A stretch of DNA of 64,000 bases from Rotaria macrura (taxonomy: Eukaryota; Rotifera; Eurotatoria; Philodinida; Philodinidae). How positions within the stretch are numbered: position 1 is the first letter of the stretch; each line of letters opens with the position of its first letter. The notes beneath the pieces were generated by a model, which was given only the letters and a program-made list of their open reading frames with translations, ran no database searches and was not told the origin of the DNA. Where the stretch lies: the NCBI GenBank assembly GCA_900239685.1, contig OENT01000346.1, forward strand, positions 1 to 64,000, in the 5' to 3' direction. A program made the translations under genes and the position numbers. Positions 12,654-26,615 of the stretch are shown piece by piece.

Positions 12654-14477
12654 ATCGTTCTACAACGACTGAACAACATTTGGAAAAATCACAGAATCCG
12701 GGGAGGAACTCTAAACACTAATGCAAGTTAGACTTTGGATTTTGGATTGAAATCTAACCTGATTTTATTTTCCAGTATTTCTGTTCATTTTCATCGAAAC
12801 TTAAATCAGAAAAATGTTTCAAATCTAAATTAAAAAAATATAGAATCTGTAGATTTCATGCATTTCTAGATCATTTCATGAGAAATAGTAGAATCAAAAT
12901 TAGTCAGAAAAATAATTTAAAACAACTTTCATGTTTAGAAATAATTATACTGTTAGAGAACAGTCAAAATAATAAACTCTATCAAACTATTTTAAACTAC
13001 CGAAATTCATATAGATTAGTATGCTCACAAAAAATAAAGTCACTATCTCGTATAGAAATAAACTTCAGGAAGTATGAAAATAACTTTTGATGATATTTGA
13101 GTGAAACGGAAAGCAGAAGGAAATTTCCTAATTTTCTCTGTAAAAACATGTCTTGCCAATGATAAATTTCTACTTCTTTGCTGATTTACAAGGATACAAT
13201 ATGATTACAGTTCTAATTTCGTACCAATTAAAAGTATTTCTTCTGTAGGATTAAGTAAGGAGATTAGAAATTGAACTTGTAGAAACATTCCGTTACAAAT
13301 GAACATATGTTGAGAAAACGAGTTCATTTGATTTACTTTTTGTGTGTGTCCTTAAAGTATAAACATCAAGGATTAAACACACATTGAAATTCAATCTCCA
13401 TAAATAAATTAACATAATAGAAGTGTGAAATTCATTCGCATTTTCTTCTCAGAGAATCAAATATCACATTTAACACCTTTCAGACTTCCAAATTTATATT
13501 TAATATTTCATATGAAAAAAAAGTTTTGCATTAATTTTGTTCTTGATAAAACGGAGCCATAAAACTTAAAAGAATTTTGATCCTTTTTTCTGTGGCATAC
13601 AGTAAAATGTTTAGTGCCAACATTTTAAAAAGAATTTGATTGAAAATAGTTGGTTACTTGCAATAAAAACTTCTCTGAATAAGAAGTATCGAAAAATATT
13701 TCCTCATCATGTTCTATGATATTTCAAATTAAGACTTTGATCGAATTGTCTGACATCTAAATTTTCTAAATCACTCTTGAATACAGTCATAGAAAAAGTT
13801 TTATTCCAAAGGCGAGATAATGAGAGACTAATAATTTAGCATGAAACTGAATTCTTGAAGTGTAGTCTAATTTACTGCATTGCATCATTTGAAATAGAAC
13901 ACAGAGTTCATGTAAAATATTCAATCCAACATTTTTTTTTGTTTTGTGTCGAAATCTGAAAATCGACTACAGTCAGATCTTTTTTACGACACACTTTTGT
14001 ATTTATTCTCTTGTACTCTAGAATAAATATTTTTTATAAAATACGAGAGCATCCTTTATAATATACAACCACATATCTACAGAGCTTAGAAAAATGCCAA
14101 GTTGATAAATAAAAAAAGAAACACGAAAGTGCTTCTCCGTATTTATTGTTAATATTTATTTTTCAACTAAACATTTTATTCTTTCAAACAAATATATCGA
14201 TAGATTCTCTACAATATTTCTTGGCCATGCTAAATTAAGAACAAACCTAATGCAAAAAAAATTTCTTCATTCGTTATTAATGTGTCACACTGTGTTTCCT
14301 CGAATGATTCTAAGTTTATTTTTAAACCAATTCTATATCCTGTTTTTCCATTTTTATTAACTTATGACATAGTATCGAATTTATAGACTGGAACAATAAA
14401 AAGAAAATCTGAAATAAAACTGTTTATTAGAAACCAATCATTTGATTGAATGCGAATGTAATAATACAAATGTATAA
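12654..14477. other. Intergenic
   Basis: No gene was found. A 70-codon open frame at 12878-13090 has no splice or family support. The polyadenylation signal of the minus-strand phosphatase gene (TTTATT on the plus strand, 14423-14428) lies near the right end. Confidence 0.5.
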
Positions 14478-17400
14478 TCATGATTCATCTACTCGACAGA
14501 CTATAATTAGAATATCATCACGACCATTGGTAATATATCCTAGATTTAATAGAATATGTTTTTAATTAAATGTCAAAGAGTATTCCTCAAACATACCATC
14601 AACTGCTTGTCGAAGTAGATCATCAGCTAAACTTTGAAGATGCTTTAAGAGATAAAAAAAATGTTAATATCTTATTTAACAAATGACGTTTTCCCTAGAG
14701 TGAGTTTTACTTTATTTTCATTGCGTTCGAGAATTTTTTTCAACTGATCAGATTCAATTACGTCCCATAAACCATCAGAAGACAATATAATGATATCACC
14801 TTTTCGAACTTTAACAGTATCTAATGAGCAATCTTGTAATATTTTCCTAGAAGATAATATGTATTCGAAATAAAAATAAAATACGATAGAAACACGAAAA
14901 ACTTATTAGACGATGAAATTGATTTCCCTGCTAGATTGACTTTATTATATCTGACATACTCAATTAAGATGTCAGGAATTGATTACAATATGAATCAAAT
15001 CATTAGAAATTCATGTCGACGACAAGTGATAATCTCAAAATTCGATTGAATGGATCTTCGGTATATGTAAAATTTTCTTCTTAAAATTGGAGTAGCATAT
15101 TTCAAAAAAACGAAGTTTTTTTTTTCATTTGTCATTTCCATGAAAGAGTATGACAAAAATTATTTTTCATCTTTTACTCGTAACTAGATAAGATTGCTTT
15201 TTTGCATGCATTATCTAACAACAATGTATTCATCGTTGATTTGTAAGAACAGCGGTTTCCTTTGAATTATCGATGCCTCGATAGACCTTCACAAAATGAT
15301 AGATATACTAATCAAAACGCACGCTATTCATGAATATCCAAGGTCGTCTGCAATGAGAAATTTCAGTTGGAAATACCAGAAACTGTTGGAAACACGTTTA
15401 CAATTAAGAGAAATATGAACTCCATTTATATGTATCGACAAAGACTAGATTAGTTCTGTCTTCATCACTATGACAAAGAAGAACAAAATTAGTCAAGCCA
15501 TCAACTTGACGTCAGTTAAAAAGTATTCTTGTAAGCGCCTTAATATCTAGAATAATCTTTAATGACAGCTGCACAACATGATTGTTGTATTGATATAATT
15601 ACTTTCAAATTACTTTGCACAAAAGTTATAAATAAAGAGAATAAGTTTCTATGGAAAATTTGGCACTCATATCATTTGCATCAAAGAGATCTACGATCCA
15701 TGTAAAAAGAAAGTGATTATTTAAAAAAAACACATTCAAATACGTTTAATATTAATAAAGTCACTTTTCTTAGTATTTTTCATTTTCTATTGTACTTATA
15801 CATACTTGTTCAACTTCAAAATACATTCAACAGTACTTCTTACTCAAAAAATGTGAAAAGTACTTCAAAAAGGTTTATCTATAAGTAATTTTTTCTTTGA
15901 TGAATAGTTCTAAATTAATCTCTTATAACGATACTATGTCAAGCTAATTTGACTTTAATTTATCAATAAAGAAAGTCACTTAGACACCGATTAGAATTAA
16001 TTAATTGCATTGAATTGTCAATCATGTTTTTCGAATTCTAAGAATTCCAACCAATGATATATGATTTAAATTTTAAAATACATAATTTACTATTTTTCTT
16101 TTCTCAACAATAAGGTAAGCTTTGCTATGAGTGCATGGACATTTTACATGTCAGGAAACAATATTCAATCATACTCCTCTACGCAATCAGTAGATGAAAG
16201 AAAGAATCTCAATTTGATACATATCAGTCATATGAGAGAAGGAAAGCAAACTATTTATTGATGTTCTGTCTACCATAATAATATTATAGATAGAGAATAC
16301 AGATTTGTACGATAGCTGGAAACAATTGGAATGACGTCTGACAATTTAATTCTAATTCCAGTTCACTTCCGACATCTTAATTGGATCTTGGAATAGAAAA
16401 AAAAACTTAATTTCCATAGGGATGACGATGTCATCGTTCAATCATTCCGTCGATCTACATTACGTTTCATCTCTGAACCAAGATAAACCTATTGTATCAT
16501 AAAGAGAAAACAATTGTCTTGGTCCACATCCATTTGAATTCATTGTACACGTTGATCGACTGTAGATTTCATTATTACGACAAATAACAAAGCCACTATC
16601 ACCGATGTTCAACGATGATAATGTACGCTCATGTTTATCCAATGCCAGTAAACACAATGTACTACTACCTGAAAAATGTTCTCTTGTGTTTTAGTTATTT
16701 TTCTTAAAATAAGATTATCAATTAAAAATAGTTTACCTTGTACTTGACTTGCTTCAACTTGTTGCATAGCTGATTGAATTAATCGAGTCATTTGATTAGG
16801 TTTTAAATTATTTCGATGAAGAATTTTCTCGCAAGCAGCTAAAATAGCTCGAGAGAAATCAGCCGGATTTAAACCATAAGAACGATTACCACCAGCACCA
16901 TCGGCTAGACCTTTATAAAATAATAATTAAATAATTAAAAATTTGCTTCTTTTTTTATTTTCTTTTTCTTATTATTATGTAATCTAAATTTACCAACATA
17001 ACAAAAATTTCGATTTTCAACAATCATCCCCACATCATCACCATAATCTCCATTCGTTAAATCTAAATTTTCTAATGGTAATTGCCCGTGTACAGATTTC
17101 GACACACCATTAACAGCAATACGTAAACATAAATTTGTTTCAGGTTTAACCGTAGAGATCTCTTTCTCTCTCATTTTTCTTGTAGATACTTGATAAGTAT
17201 AAGATATGCTTGGTGATTGACGTTCAGTAGTCTTTTGCAGTTTCACATCAACTAATTTATCAGTCACTCGATCAATACGTTCAGTTTTATGTGTATTATA
17301 TTGTTTGCTCGATAGCCAAGTTTCATTGGAGATTACTTCTGATTCTATTTGAGATAATAATGATGTTGATATTGCTTTCTGACCGGACGATCGAAAAGGT

Positions 17401-20400
17401 GTATATGTTGATTGATAGTGACGATCAATATATTCTTCAGAATATTGGCACTGTTTTGAATGATTAATCACTTTATGTGTTAAACTAGAAGAAATCAATT
17501 AGACAGATTTATATACAAGCTACTGAAAACTAATTTCAACAAATATTCATTCATTTATCAACCTATAGACGTTTATGTTACATCAGCATCTGTGACTTCG
17601 AAAATTTTTTGCAAGACTTCTTGTCAACTGGTTTGATAATAGGTTTTTCGAAGTCTCAAAATAGAGTCGGATTTGACGCTGTTCAAATTACTGTTACCAG
17701 ATGTACCTGAGAAAAATTTTCATCTTCTCTAGTAAGCTAAGAGATCAATTGTCACTGCTTATTGAGTATGTCATCGACAGATGAGTCCGAACCATGAATT
17801 AATACAATCACTGGTAACTGATTACTTAACGACTATCATGTAAAGTAACTAATGCTAAGTTTGTAATCAATTGATTGATGGTGGAGTAATAATTATAATC
17901 GGTACTAGTACAATTCGTCGTACGATCACTTCGTCGCATATATTGAAAAGAATATATTAATTGTATTAAGGGATTCGGTTCAATATGCTATTTAATTGAT
18001 CAGCTTAATAAAAATTCTCTTTTACAGTCATAGTATTCTTTCTTGATAGTTCTTTTTTAAACAATGATAGAGATGTCAATTTAAAATTCATTTTGTAGTT
18101 TAATTCCAAAAAAAAAGAAAGTTTTCTTCTAAATAACATTCTGCGAAGTTAAATTCACGACGAAGTCAAGATTTTAAAAACCTCTTTTCTTCATGTGATA
18201 ATTGATTTTTAATTTGAATATTTCACTTCTGGAAAAACATATTCAAAGAATACTTAGGTATTATAAAATTTAACAAGATTAATTTTTATGCTCGCAGCAT
18301 CTACTGAGAATGGGTTGGGCAGGCTTCGACCCCAAAGTCACCGTTTAGCTCCACTGCAAGCAACATCAAATATGAAAAACCTAGTTCAAAAATTTTCAAA
18401 ATCACTGAAAGCATTGATCGAGCAGCTTAGCAAATCACAGAAATTTGTTCCAGAAAGTACTAAAGGCATCAAGATCAGGAAGAAAGAGCAACTTTCATCT
18501 TTCTATCTTTTTGGTATTATTTCGCTCAAAATTTCCTAAGAGGTCATCTCGTTAAAGGCTTCAGTTAAGTTTCATTTGGTATAGGAAGATATTTCCACTT
18601 CAAAACGAGAATTTTTCAAGCAATTTTCTCAGAACTAAATTGTTTGTCGCTTCAAAGTTCACTTTCTATTCGATCCATCCCGCAGATTCAATTATACTAT
18701 ATTAGAATATAAATTTATGAGATTAATTAAATAGTATATTGAACTAAATCACATAATTCAATTAATATATTCTTTTCACTATATGCGGCAAATTGATTGT
18801 AATGAATTCTTTTTCGCGACGAAGAGAACTTGACGAATTGTCTTGCGACGAAATGATGGGCCACTCTATAAACATTTCATAATGCATTTATAAACGGTTT
18901 TTTTTCAGATCTCAATTGGACGTAAAAGCATTACTACTCAGCTAATATATCACGTAATGAAATCTGTACCAGCCCAAGTAGTTGAATTCGATACTAGATC
19001 CAAACGAATCCGATCGACCGACGAAATCCTATCAGAATCCTGGCTAAGGAATGAGTAACGTATCTGACTGGAAAGTAACATTTTATTATTTGGGTGTCAG
19101 TTAGTACCTGACGACATCATTAGAGGTCTGTCAAAACCCAATAACAGATGTTGTCGGATTTCGACAAATGAACCGATCGGATTTCAATCCTAAGGGTCTG
19201 AATGTCGTTCCTCAACCAGGATTCCATCGGTTTAATAGTAATTCAGCATAAAATCCGATCGAATCCAGTTGTCGAAATGAATCTCCTGGTAGCCGCTGAG
19301 TTGTTTATTAACGTAACGCTTACTTTTCTTTCCAAAATTGATCTAGAGTCTATGGAATCCACGAATGTTTGAAACACAAATTGATGGTCTCTAGTATGTA
19401 TGGGTGTCAGTGCATGAATCTAATTTAACCAACAAACAACATTATGAAGGAGACACTTAATATTTCTTCAAGCCGTAGCGTGATTGACAGTGGGAGCGGA
19501 TCCCGGTGTCCTATGTGTCCAGATCAAGTCCTCTGGATTCCCACCGTATCCCACATCTGAGGATTCAGAGCATACCATGGGAGTACAGAAGATATAATGG
19601 AAACTCGAAGAATATTACGAGACTGCATAGGATCCTGCAGATCGATTTTTTTTCTAGGTAAAAATTGATGGAATGAGATATACTAAAGCAGTCAAATTGT
19701 AGGTTAGGTATTTCGTTCTACACTATTTGGCTAAGTCGACTGTCTTGTAAACATCAAAAAAACGTTAGAAAAAACTTAACAATCAAACATTAAGCAACTC
19801 ATTTATTTTAAACTTAATTCATCATATCACATAGGGCGATAGAATCAGCTTGAACACATATGAAAACAAATCCTGTTCAAACAAATTGATATCGATGATA
19901 TGTCTTAACCAGTACTGAGTCGGCACTAATCTTATAGTATCTATTGTATGCCATGTGTATTTTATTGATTCCATCGCAATTATCTGATGTATCCACACCA
20001 TATCGGGGATATAGGGAATCCGCCTATCCCGTCCCCTTCTTGCTCATTGATCATTGTTAAGTTAGTTTTTTGAAAGTCTTGATTCGTATTTTCAACCTGT
20101 AAGGAGCAATCGTGCTTGTTAAGTGTAGAAAGAGCAGTCTGCAATATAAGGTACACACTACGATGAACATATATACTGAGTTCACACATGATTTTCTAAT
20201 TTTTTCCCCCTCATGAAATTCTTCTGCTAGATGGTTGCAATACACATTGATCTACTTCAAAAAACACGTCATAAATTTTATCTAGAATTAAGAAATCTTC
20301 GAAGATCTCTAATTATTATTCATTATTCAAGTTGTTTTAAGCAATCGAACAAAAATTGAAAATTTCCTTTGATCTAAAACTGAAGTATGTTATTCTTTGA

Positions 20401-20747
20401 CAATGAAAAATTGAATTTTATTCACAAGTAAACGAAAAGATTCACATTTGAAATTATAGATAATAGTCAACGTACCTCTTTTCATTATATTTGGTTAAAT
20501 CTTGTATTTTTCTATTGCTGTTGATTATTTTCTGGTTCGATATGGTATTTTGTATTTCGTTTGAATTTGTATTATTAATCAATTTTGTTAAAGGATTTCG
20601 TTCAAGAAGAAATTTTTCTACATCAATAAATGTTTCTTCGTGATTTTTCATTTTAATCGGTCGTCCTTCACCATAATCAACGAAAACATCATAATTATCA
20701 GCGAATTTCGAGAATTCAGAAGAAACTAAATTCTTTGTTTTAGCCAT
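14478..20747 (-). CDS. PTC7-type PP2C serine/threonine phosphatase
   Basis: Seven minus-strand exons (20476-20747, 16994-17484, 16737-16910, 16464-16668, 14711-14846, 14597-14642, 14478-14539) join with consistent phases into 461 codons plus stop. The C-terminal half is a PP2C domain most like PTC7/PPTC7, a metal-dependent phosphatase that in yeast and mammals works in mitochondria. Its motifs are GDDVG near residue 240, the metal-binding ADGAGG near 258, GSST at 313-316, NIGDSG at 333-338, SSDGLWD at 403-409 and GRDDI at 447-451, all in family order. Family members start just before this domain. Here about 235 extra, polar N-terminal residues are added, and I see no clear mitochondrial presequence. 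The first exon is set apart by a 2991-base intron and joins in phase 2; a separate upstream gene cannot be fully excluded. A CT-rich tract lies just upstream of the ATG. Confidence 0.85.
19031..19230. repeat. Imperfect inverted repeat, decayed MITE-like element in intron 1 of the phosphatase gene
   Basis: The left arm (about 19031-19066) contains GAATCCTGGCTAAGGAA. The right arm (19194-19230) contains its near reverse complement, TTCCTCAACCAGGATTC. The motif AATCCGATCG recurs at about 19006 and 19254, with its reverse complement near 19173. Local base composition is richer in G and C than the flanks. This suggests an old non-autonomous inverted-repeat element. Target-site duplications were not identified. 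Confidence 0.45.
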
Positions 20748-23700
20748 CGAAGATTGTAATAGTTGATAAAAGACGAAATCAACCTGAGCCCCCTTGCACT
20801 CTCGCTCTCTCTATCTCGCTTTCTTTCCCCCCATTCCCTCATTTTTTCGTCTTATTCACTTTCTTGATCAAGGATTGAACAAGTTTCTATGCAATCGGTT
20901 GAAATAAATGGGCCTGTTGCGGTTCATCGAACAACCGCATTTATACTCTCAAACATATGTATAATTACGTCATCATCATTGTTTTCAATCGTTGTATGAA
21001 AGTCAAAAGAAAAGTAATTCAATGTTTGATGTGATATATAAAGAGACATGTAAGTCATTTTGTACCCTAGCGTTGATATACGTTACATTCTCGTTCAAAT
21101 GCGAAGTCTATATTGATTGCACAAGCTCTGAAGTTTAAATGAAAACAGTTTTCAGTTGGTATTCTTTCAGCTTTTTGATTTATGATATAATAAATTATTT
21201 GACTGACAAGCTTTTACATTTTTTTCTGAAATAATGGCTATTTAACGAATAAGGAAACTCATTAAAAAGATACTCCTAGGTTGAACTCATAGACATGACT
21301 TCAGGCATAGTCTTAAATAGCCTAAATCACTTCAAGCCACTATCCGTTGCTACTTTGTTGATGTACATTTCAATGAATTTTGAGCCTTGTGCGAAATGTG
21401 AAGAGAAAATTTTTTCACCGTTGAATGTCAATGTGAACTTCTACTTAAACAAATTTATGCCATCTTTCCTGAAATATCATGAAATTTTAATACAGATGAA
21501 TAATTTTATCTTTAAGATACTAAATGTCTAACAGCTACCTAGATTAAGATCTTGTTATGCTTCTTCTTGTGACATGCTGCAGATTACTAAAAGATTGTTT
21601 AAAATACCATAGTTTGAGAATAAAGATTCACGGAAACGAATCTTGAGGGAATTTACAAGCGAACCATGAGTTCTATTTGTTAATTATCAAATCAATACGT
21701 TTCTTCATTGAAGAAGACATTGCAACTCATATGTTTTCAAAACTGTACTAATATCAGTGAATTCATTTCAATATGCTAATATTTTAGAATTTTCATAGCC
21801 ATTATCTCATCATTCACAGACAACACATTTATAATACTTTTAAGACAACCATTAAATATATATATATATCTAAATTATTGTAGCATGATTATGATCGATA
21901 AACTCAGAATAAAAATAGTCAACACTTTCCAAAACATGATTTTCTATCTAGTAAACAATCATTTTTTTTCCACACATATCAATGACTACGGATATCAAGA
22001 AGGAAATTCTAAATTTAAAAAAGAGTGATCAGTTCAAACGACTTAATGTCATTACATCTCGAAATATTTTTTGGCGTACTTTGACTTCGAACAGATGAAT
22101 AATTATACACAATTCACTCGTTGAGTCAATCATGAACAAGACGAAATCGATTAGCGACCATCGACAGGAAAACCTAACAAATTCATTGATTTACATATCA
22201 GAACTCATTCACTTTGTTTTTGGATTTCTTCTTAAAGTTGTTACACCATGAGTCAAGCACAAAAAAAATGAATCAAACTATGCTCGAACAGTAAGTAAAA
22301 ACTCGACTTGTATATTAAGCAATATTTTATGCATAATCGGAGTTAGAAATGTGTTTCATTTAAATGAATACATCCGTCCATTACATACTCAACTTAGACG
22401 CTACCATCACGCATTGAATCTGTACGAAATCGATTAGAAATATAAATACAGTCGTATTTTAAACAAAGAATGTTTCATCATATTGATCGATTTCTGAATA
22501 CATATGGTTTTCTATTAGCTACAGATAGAATTAACAATGTACGGACAAAGGGACTATTCGTTCATCCAATCACCATACGATTCGTTGGAAAGCAAAACAT
22601 AAATTATATAAGTGAATTTTTTACTATAAAATAAATTGTTTGAATCTGGGGAAACAATTTACAACTACTCGTGTTTGATATGCAAAAAGTGAATGTGAAT
22701 TTTTTTCTCAATTATTTTTTCATTCGATTCAAAGTTTCTAAGATAAATGACCACATAGAGAATTCGGTGAGTAAACTTGATGAACTGTATAATTCTCATG
22801 TGAATCCGAGTAGGAAAATCATATTGTTAGATAATATGATTATAATACATGAAATTTTGATTTATTGTATCTACATAAATTATGGACTAGAAATCGAGAT
22901 ATGTAAATTCTACAATGATCAATCAATGTTCACGTTAAATTTATCGTGTAATCATCAAAGTATCTAGCTCTACTTGATTCACTAGATCTTACCTGTCGTC
23001 AATAGAACAATATAATTTATATGATACATAGATGATTACTATTTTTCTCGTACTCAACAACAAAAAGATATCAAATATTTGATTAATTTATCAACACATT
23101 GTTAAATATTTGATAAACTATCATCACTATGAAATCTATCATTAATGCCAACCATATGATATTGTCTGTACATACGATTTTCAGTTTCCAAATGAAATTT
23201 ATATAAAATTCGAAAAATATCGTACAAATTTTAAAACCATATTTAGAAATCTAGATACCATTCATTCATAGACGATGGAAAATTCTATTAATCTCATATC
23301 TATAGTCTTATAAATATGGCGTATTTGTCTAGTGCATGATCTATCATCTGATTTCCTTTTCAAAGGATCATGAATACGCAGACTCAAGAAACGTTTCCCT
23401 AAATATAATAAAACTGATTAATAGAAAATGGACTGTATTACTGATGTTTATGCCACAGTCTATGATTTTAATGGATTGGAAAAGCACCGACAATATTTTC
23501 TATCAAATAACTTTGTTCGATAGACATTCAGGACATTCGACTAAATACAAAGTATCATCTTTATTTTTGGGTATATCATAGAAAAACGAAGAAATTAACC
23601 TATGCAATGATTAACTGTTGGAAAAGAACTAAATAGAGATAGATTCATACATGATCATACCTATTCATACTGGAGAATTGACTTCATTATTTTATAATAA

Positions 23701-24657
23701 TTTTAAAACTTTCTCTATTGTTATCATTTGTTAGGGTTATTTTCATCCATGAACTGCATACATGTTATAACATCGATCCAATATCATCGATGATAAATCT
23801 GATTCACCAGACGAATACAAAAACTATTACCAATGAATTTTCTAACAAGAAGAACTACTTAATGATGAAAAAAAAAAGCTTCGTCTGTCTAAATACATTC
23901 GATAGTTTTAATCTATGCTGAACAATAATTCGTACACTGGTTGCTACATGCACGAACATATTTTGTTAGAAAAATTTCACCTTTTGATAAAGTCACTTGA
24001 ATATCATTGATACGTACCAAATATGTGTCTAGAAAATCTGTCCCTTAAGTTCGTCGTTCAATTTTAATAGAATATTGACCTAGCATTTTTTTTTATTACA
24101 GTTGCTCAATAAATAATTGTTCGAGCAAAACAACATACTCATATGCATGCAAATCATGATCATGAATCGTTACTAATTGAACCGCTATAGTTTATCAGTG
24201 TTATTAGAATTTAATTTTTTGTATTGAAAACGCTAACGTATAATAATAAGGATATCTGTTGTTAATGGTGTTCTGTTACAAGACAGAAAAAAAAAATTGA
24301 AAATTTTTTTTTTGTGGCTAAATTTAGGAATTCTTTTTCTTTGAATTAATTGAATATGAACATATTTCCCTAGAATTTGTGAAATATTTCTCACTAAATA
24401 AAACTAATAAGTTAAAGATATCTAGATTTGTCAAGAAAGGTAATTTATGTTTCTTGTCTGTTCTGTCTTTTTTCATTGGTTATTAGTCATGAAGTCCACA
24501 CAGACAAGAAAATGGCATAAGCGATCCAATGATTGATGCATGTCATAAGACCAAAAAGTATTCACGCATAAGCATAAAGTATTGAAAAAAACCCATTCAC
24601 CACATAAATAAACGAATCGTTTTCTATTATTTGCGGTCTTTATTTAGAAAAGAAAAC
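20748..24657. other. Intergenic
   Basis: A pyrimidine-rich tract at about 20795-20835 lies upstream of the phosphatase ATG and may be part of its promoter. The rest is AT-rich. Several 60-100-codon open frames (21295-21531, 22671-22967, 23336-23581, 23718-23921) have no splice partners or recognisable motifs. The acceptor-like TTTATTTAG ending at 24646, eleven bases before the next ATG, may mark a 5' UTR intron or a trans-splice site. Confidence 0.45.
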
Positions 24658-26615
24658 ATGCCAACAGCAATAGGTCTTTTACCTTCACAACAAGAATCCT
24701 TTGAGCATCATGAAGAATTAAGTAAATTATCAAATGAAACTGATGTTTTCTATGTACCACTTCAAAATCATTTTCAACATAATCAAGATTTATCCGATTT
24801 AACAAAACGTTTTGATGAAGATATTTTAAATAAGCATTTAGTTGTAGTAAGTTATCTTTGATTTAAATCTTCATAAATGAAAAATTTACATGTTTGAAAA
24901 TCGATTTTTGTTTTCTTTGAAAGACATTCCGAGACATTGGTTATTCACTTTTTCTCGACTCAGTTCAAAGTAATCCGGATCAAAATGATCAAACTAAAGT
25001 GAGAGAATGACAAAAGATAAGAATAGTAAAGTATAGAATCTGTTAATTGGTATTTTAATTTTTCCATCATTTAGACTCGTATATCAGGGAAAATGATTGT
25101 TGATGGTATCTGTATTCAATTTCTTGGTAGTTTTGATTGCAGCAATAAAACATTACAACATTCTGATTTTCAACAAATTAATGGGGTAGGAAGAGTTCAA
25201 TTAGATGAAGATTATTATCGAGAATTATCAACTACACAAGTAGACTGAAAACATAGTTTCGAAAGGTTTTTACTTCTAACTAAAATACAATTTATTACTT
25301 TTAGATTTTCACAGAGGAAAAGTAAGTCGTCTAAAAAAAGAAACCACTGTTTATTTTTGTTTTTTATTTCTAAATGTTATTTGTTTTTTCTTTTCGTTTA
25401 AAGAAATATCGAATCTGCAGGACAAATTGAGCCTATGGTACAAACAGAAAAATCAACCACGAATAAAACAAAAACGCGATCTCGAACTGTCAGTGAAAAT
25501 CTTTTAGGAAAAAATCAATATAATAATCCTTTGAAAAGCCCACCATCATCTCTTTCGAATTCCCGATCTCATTTACATTCGCCAGGTCATATGCCATATA
25601 CAACACGATCACCTCGTACAATTAATCATGCTAATAAACAACAATATCAAGTATCCTCACCGATCAATATTGATAGCGCATCAGTATCACGAAGTTCAGG
25701 TAGGAACTTCGTAACTAGCAGATTCTTTTTCAATTCAGAAGGACTTTGATCCTTGTTTTCCCCCATGATAATTGAAGGGATGTCATCGGGTTGACTCATC
25801 AAAATTCTATGCGAGGAAAGAGTAATCAAATTCCGAAGCTTTTCCTATCTTCTTTCAATAATACAAAGACTGTTGAACATCACAATTCTATCAGTCGGAA
25901 TCCTAGAAAATTAGAGATGACGACATCGAATTGATTGATCAATATTCCTATTCAAAACATGTGACTAGATCAAATTATGTTTAATAGTTAACTAACAACA
26001 GTTATTCTAGGTTTTCATTCATCTGTCATCTCACCATCATCAAGTGTTTCAAGTTCATACAGTGAAACTCCTCTTGATTTACTTCAACAGCATCATATTC
26101 CGATATTCTGTCATACACCTCAAGTTTCATCATCTCTTCATAATCCTAATACAATGCCTATACGTATACCACCGTCAACATCATCAAATAATCACAGTAT
26201 TCCACCAGGATCAGTACCACCTTTGACTGGTATATTACCAACGATTCAATCACATTCATTACCGAATTATTTTCTTGCACCAACAAATTTTGCTTATTTA
26301 ATTACCAATACCGCTCAAAATCCAACACAACCATTTCGTATAATAACTCCATTAAATCATCATTCGTTACAATTTTCTAATGCTCATTTTTCAACATTAT
26401 CACATCTAACGAATGAAACAATGTCTTCGTTACAAACTAAAAGCATGGATAGTGAAGAAAACAAACAAACACAACCTATGGATGCAACGAAGCAATCCGA
26501 AGAACAATTACCATTTAAAAAACGGCGTTATACTGGTCAATCATCATCAATCTATTCGCCCATGGATACAAATCATGACGATGAAGAAGCATCTAATGAA
26601 TCAATGAAAAAATAA
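24658..26615 (+). CDS. Unrecognised Ser/Pro-rich, probably nuclear protein
   Basis: Six exons (24658-24846, 24924-24998, 25075-25239, 25305-25321, 25404-25699, 26011-26615) join in phase to 448 codons plus stop; the fourth exon is only 17 bases. The N-terminal 150 residues look folded, with a stretch from DLTKRFDEDIL through FRDIGYSLFLDS and GKMIVDGICIQFLGSF. From about residue 160 the chain is disordered: rich in Ser, Pro, Asn and Gln, with several Ser-Pro pairs. Near the C-terminus a basic patch, PFKKRRY at 415-421, looks like a nuclear localisation signal and precedes an acidic tail. This layout fits a transcriptional regulator or adaptor, but I do not recognise the family and assign no function. 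An AATAAA lies at 26833-26838. The gene model is strong; the role is open. Confidence 0.75.

Noticed and set aside
21295..23921. Several 60-100-codon open frames
   Set aside because: They are AT-rich, contain no motifs and have no phase-consistent splice junctions. A slight resemblance between two of them (VNVNFxLN) is too short to use.
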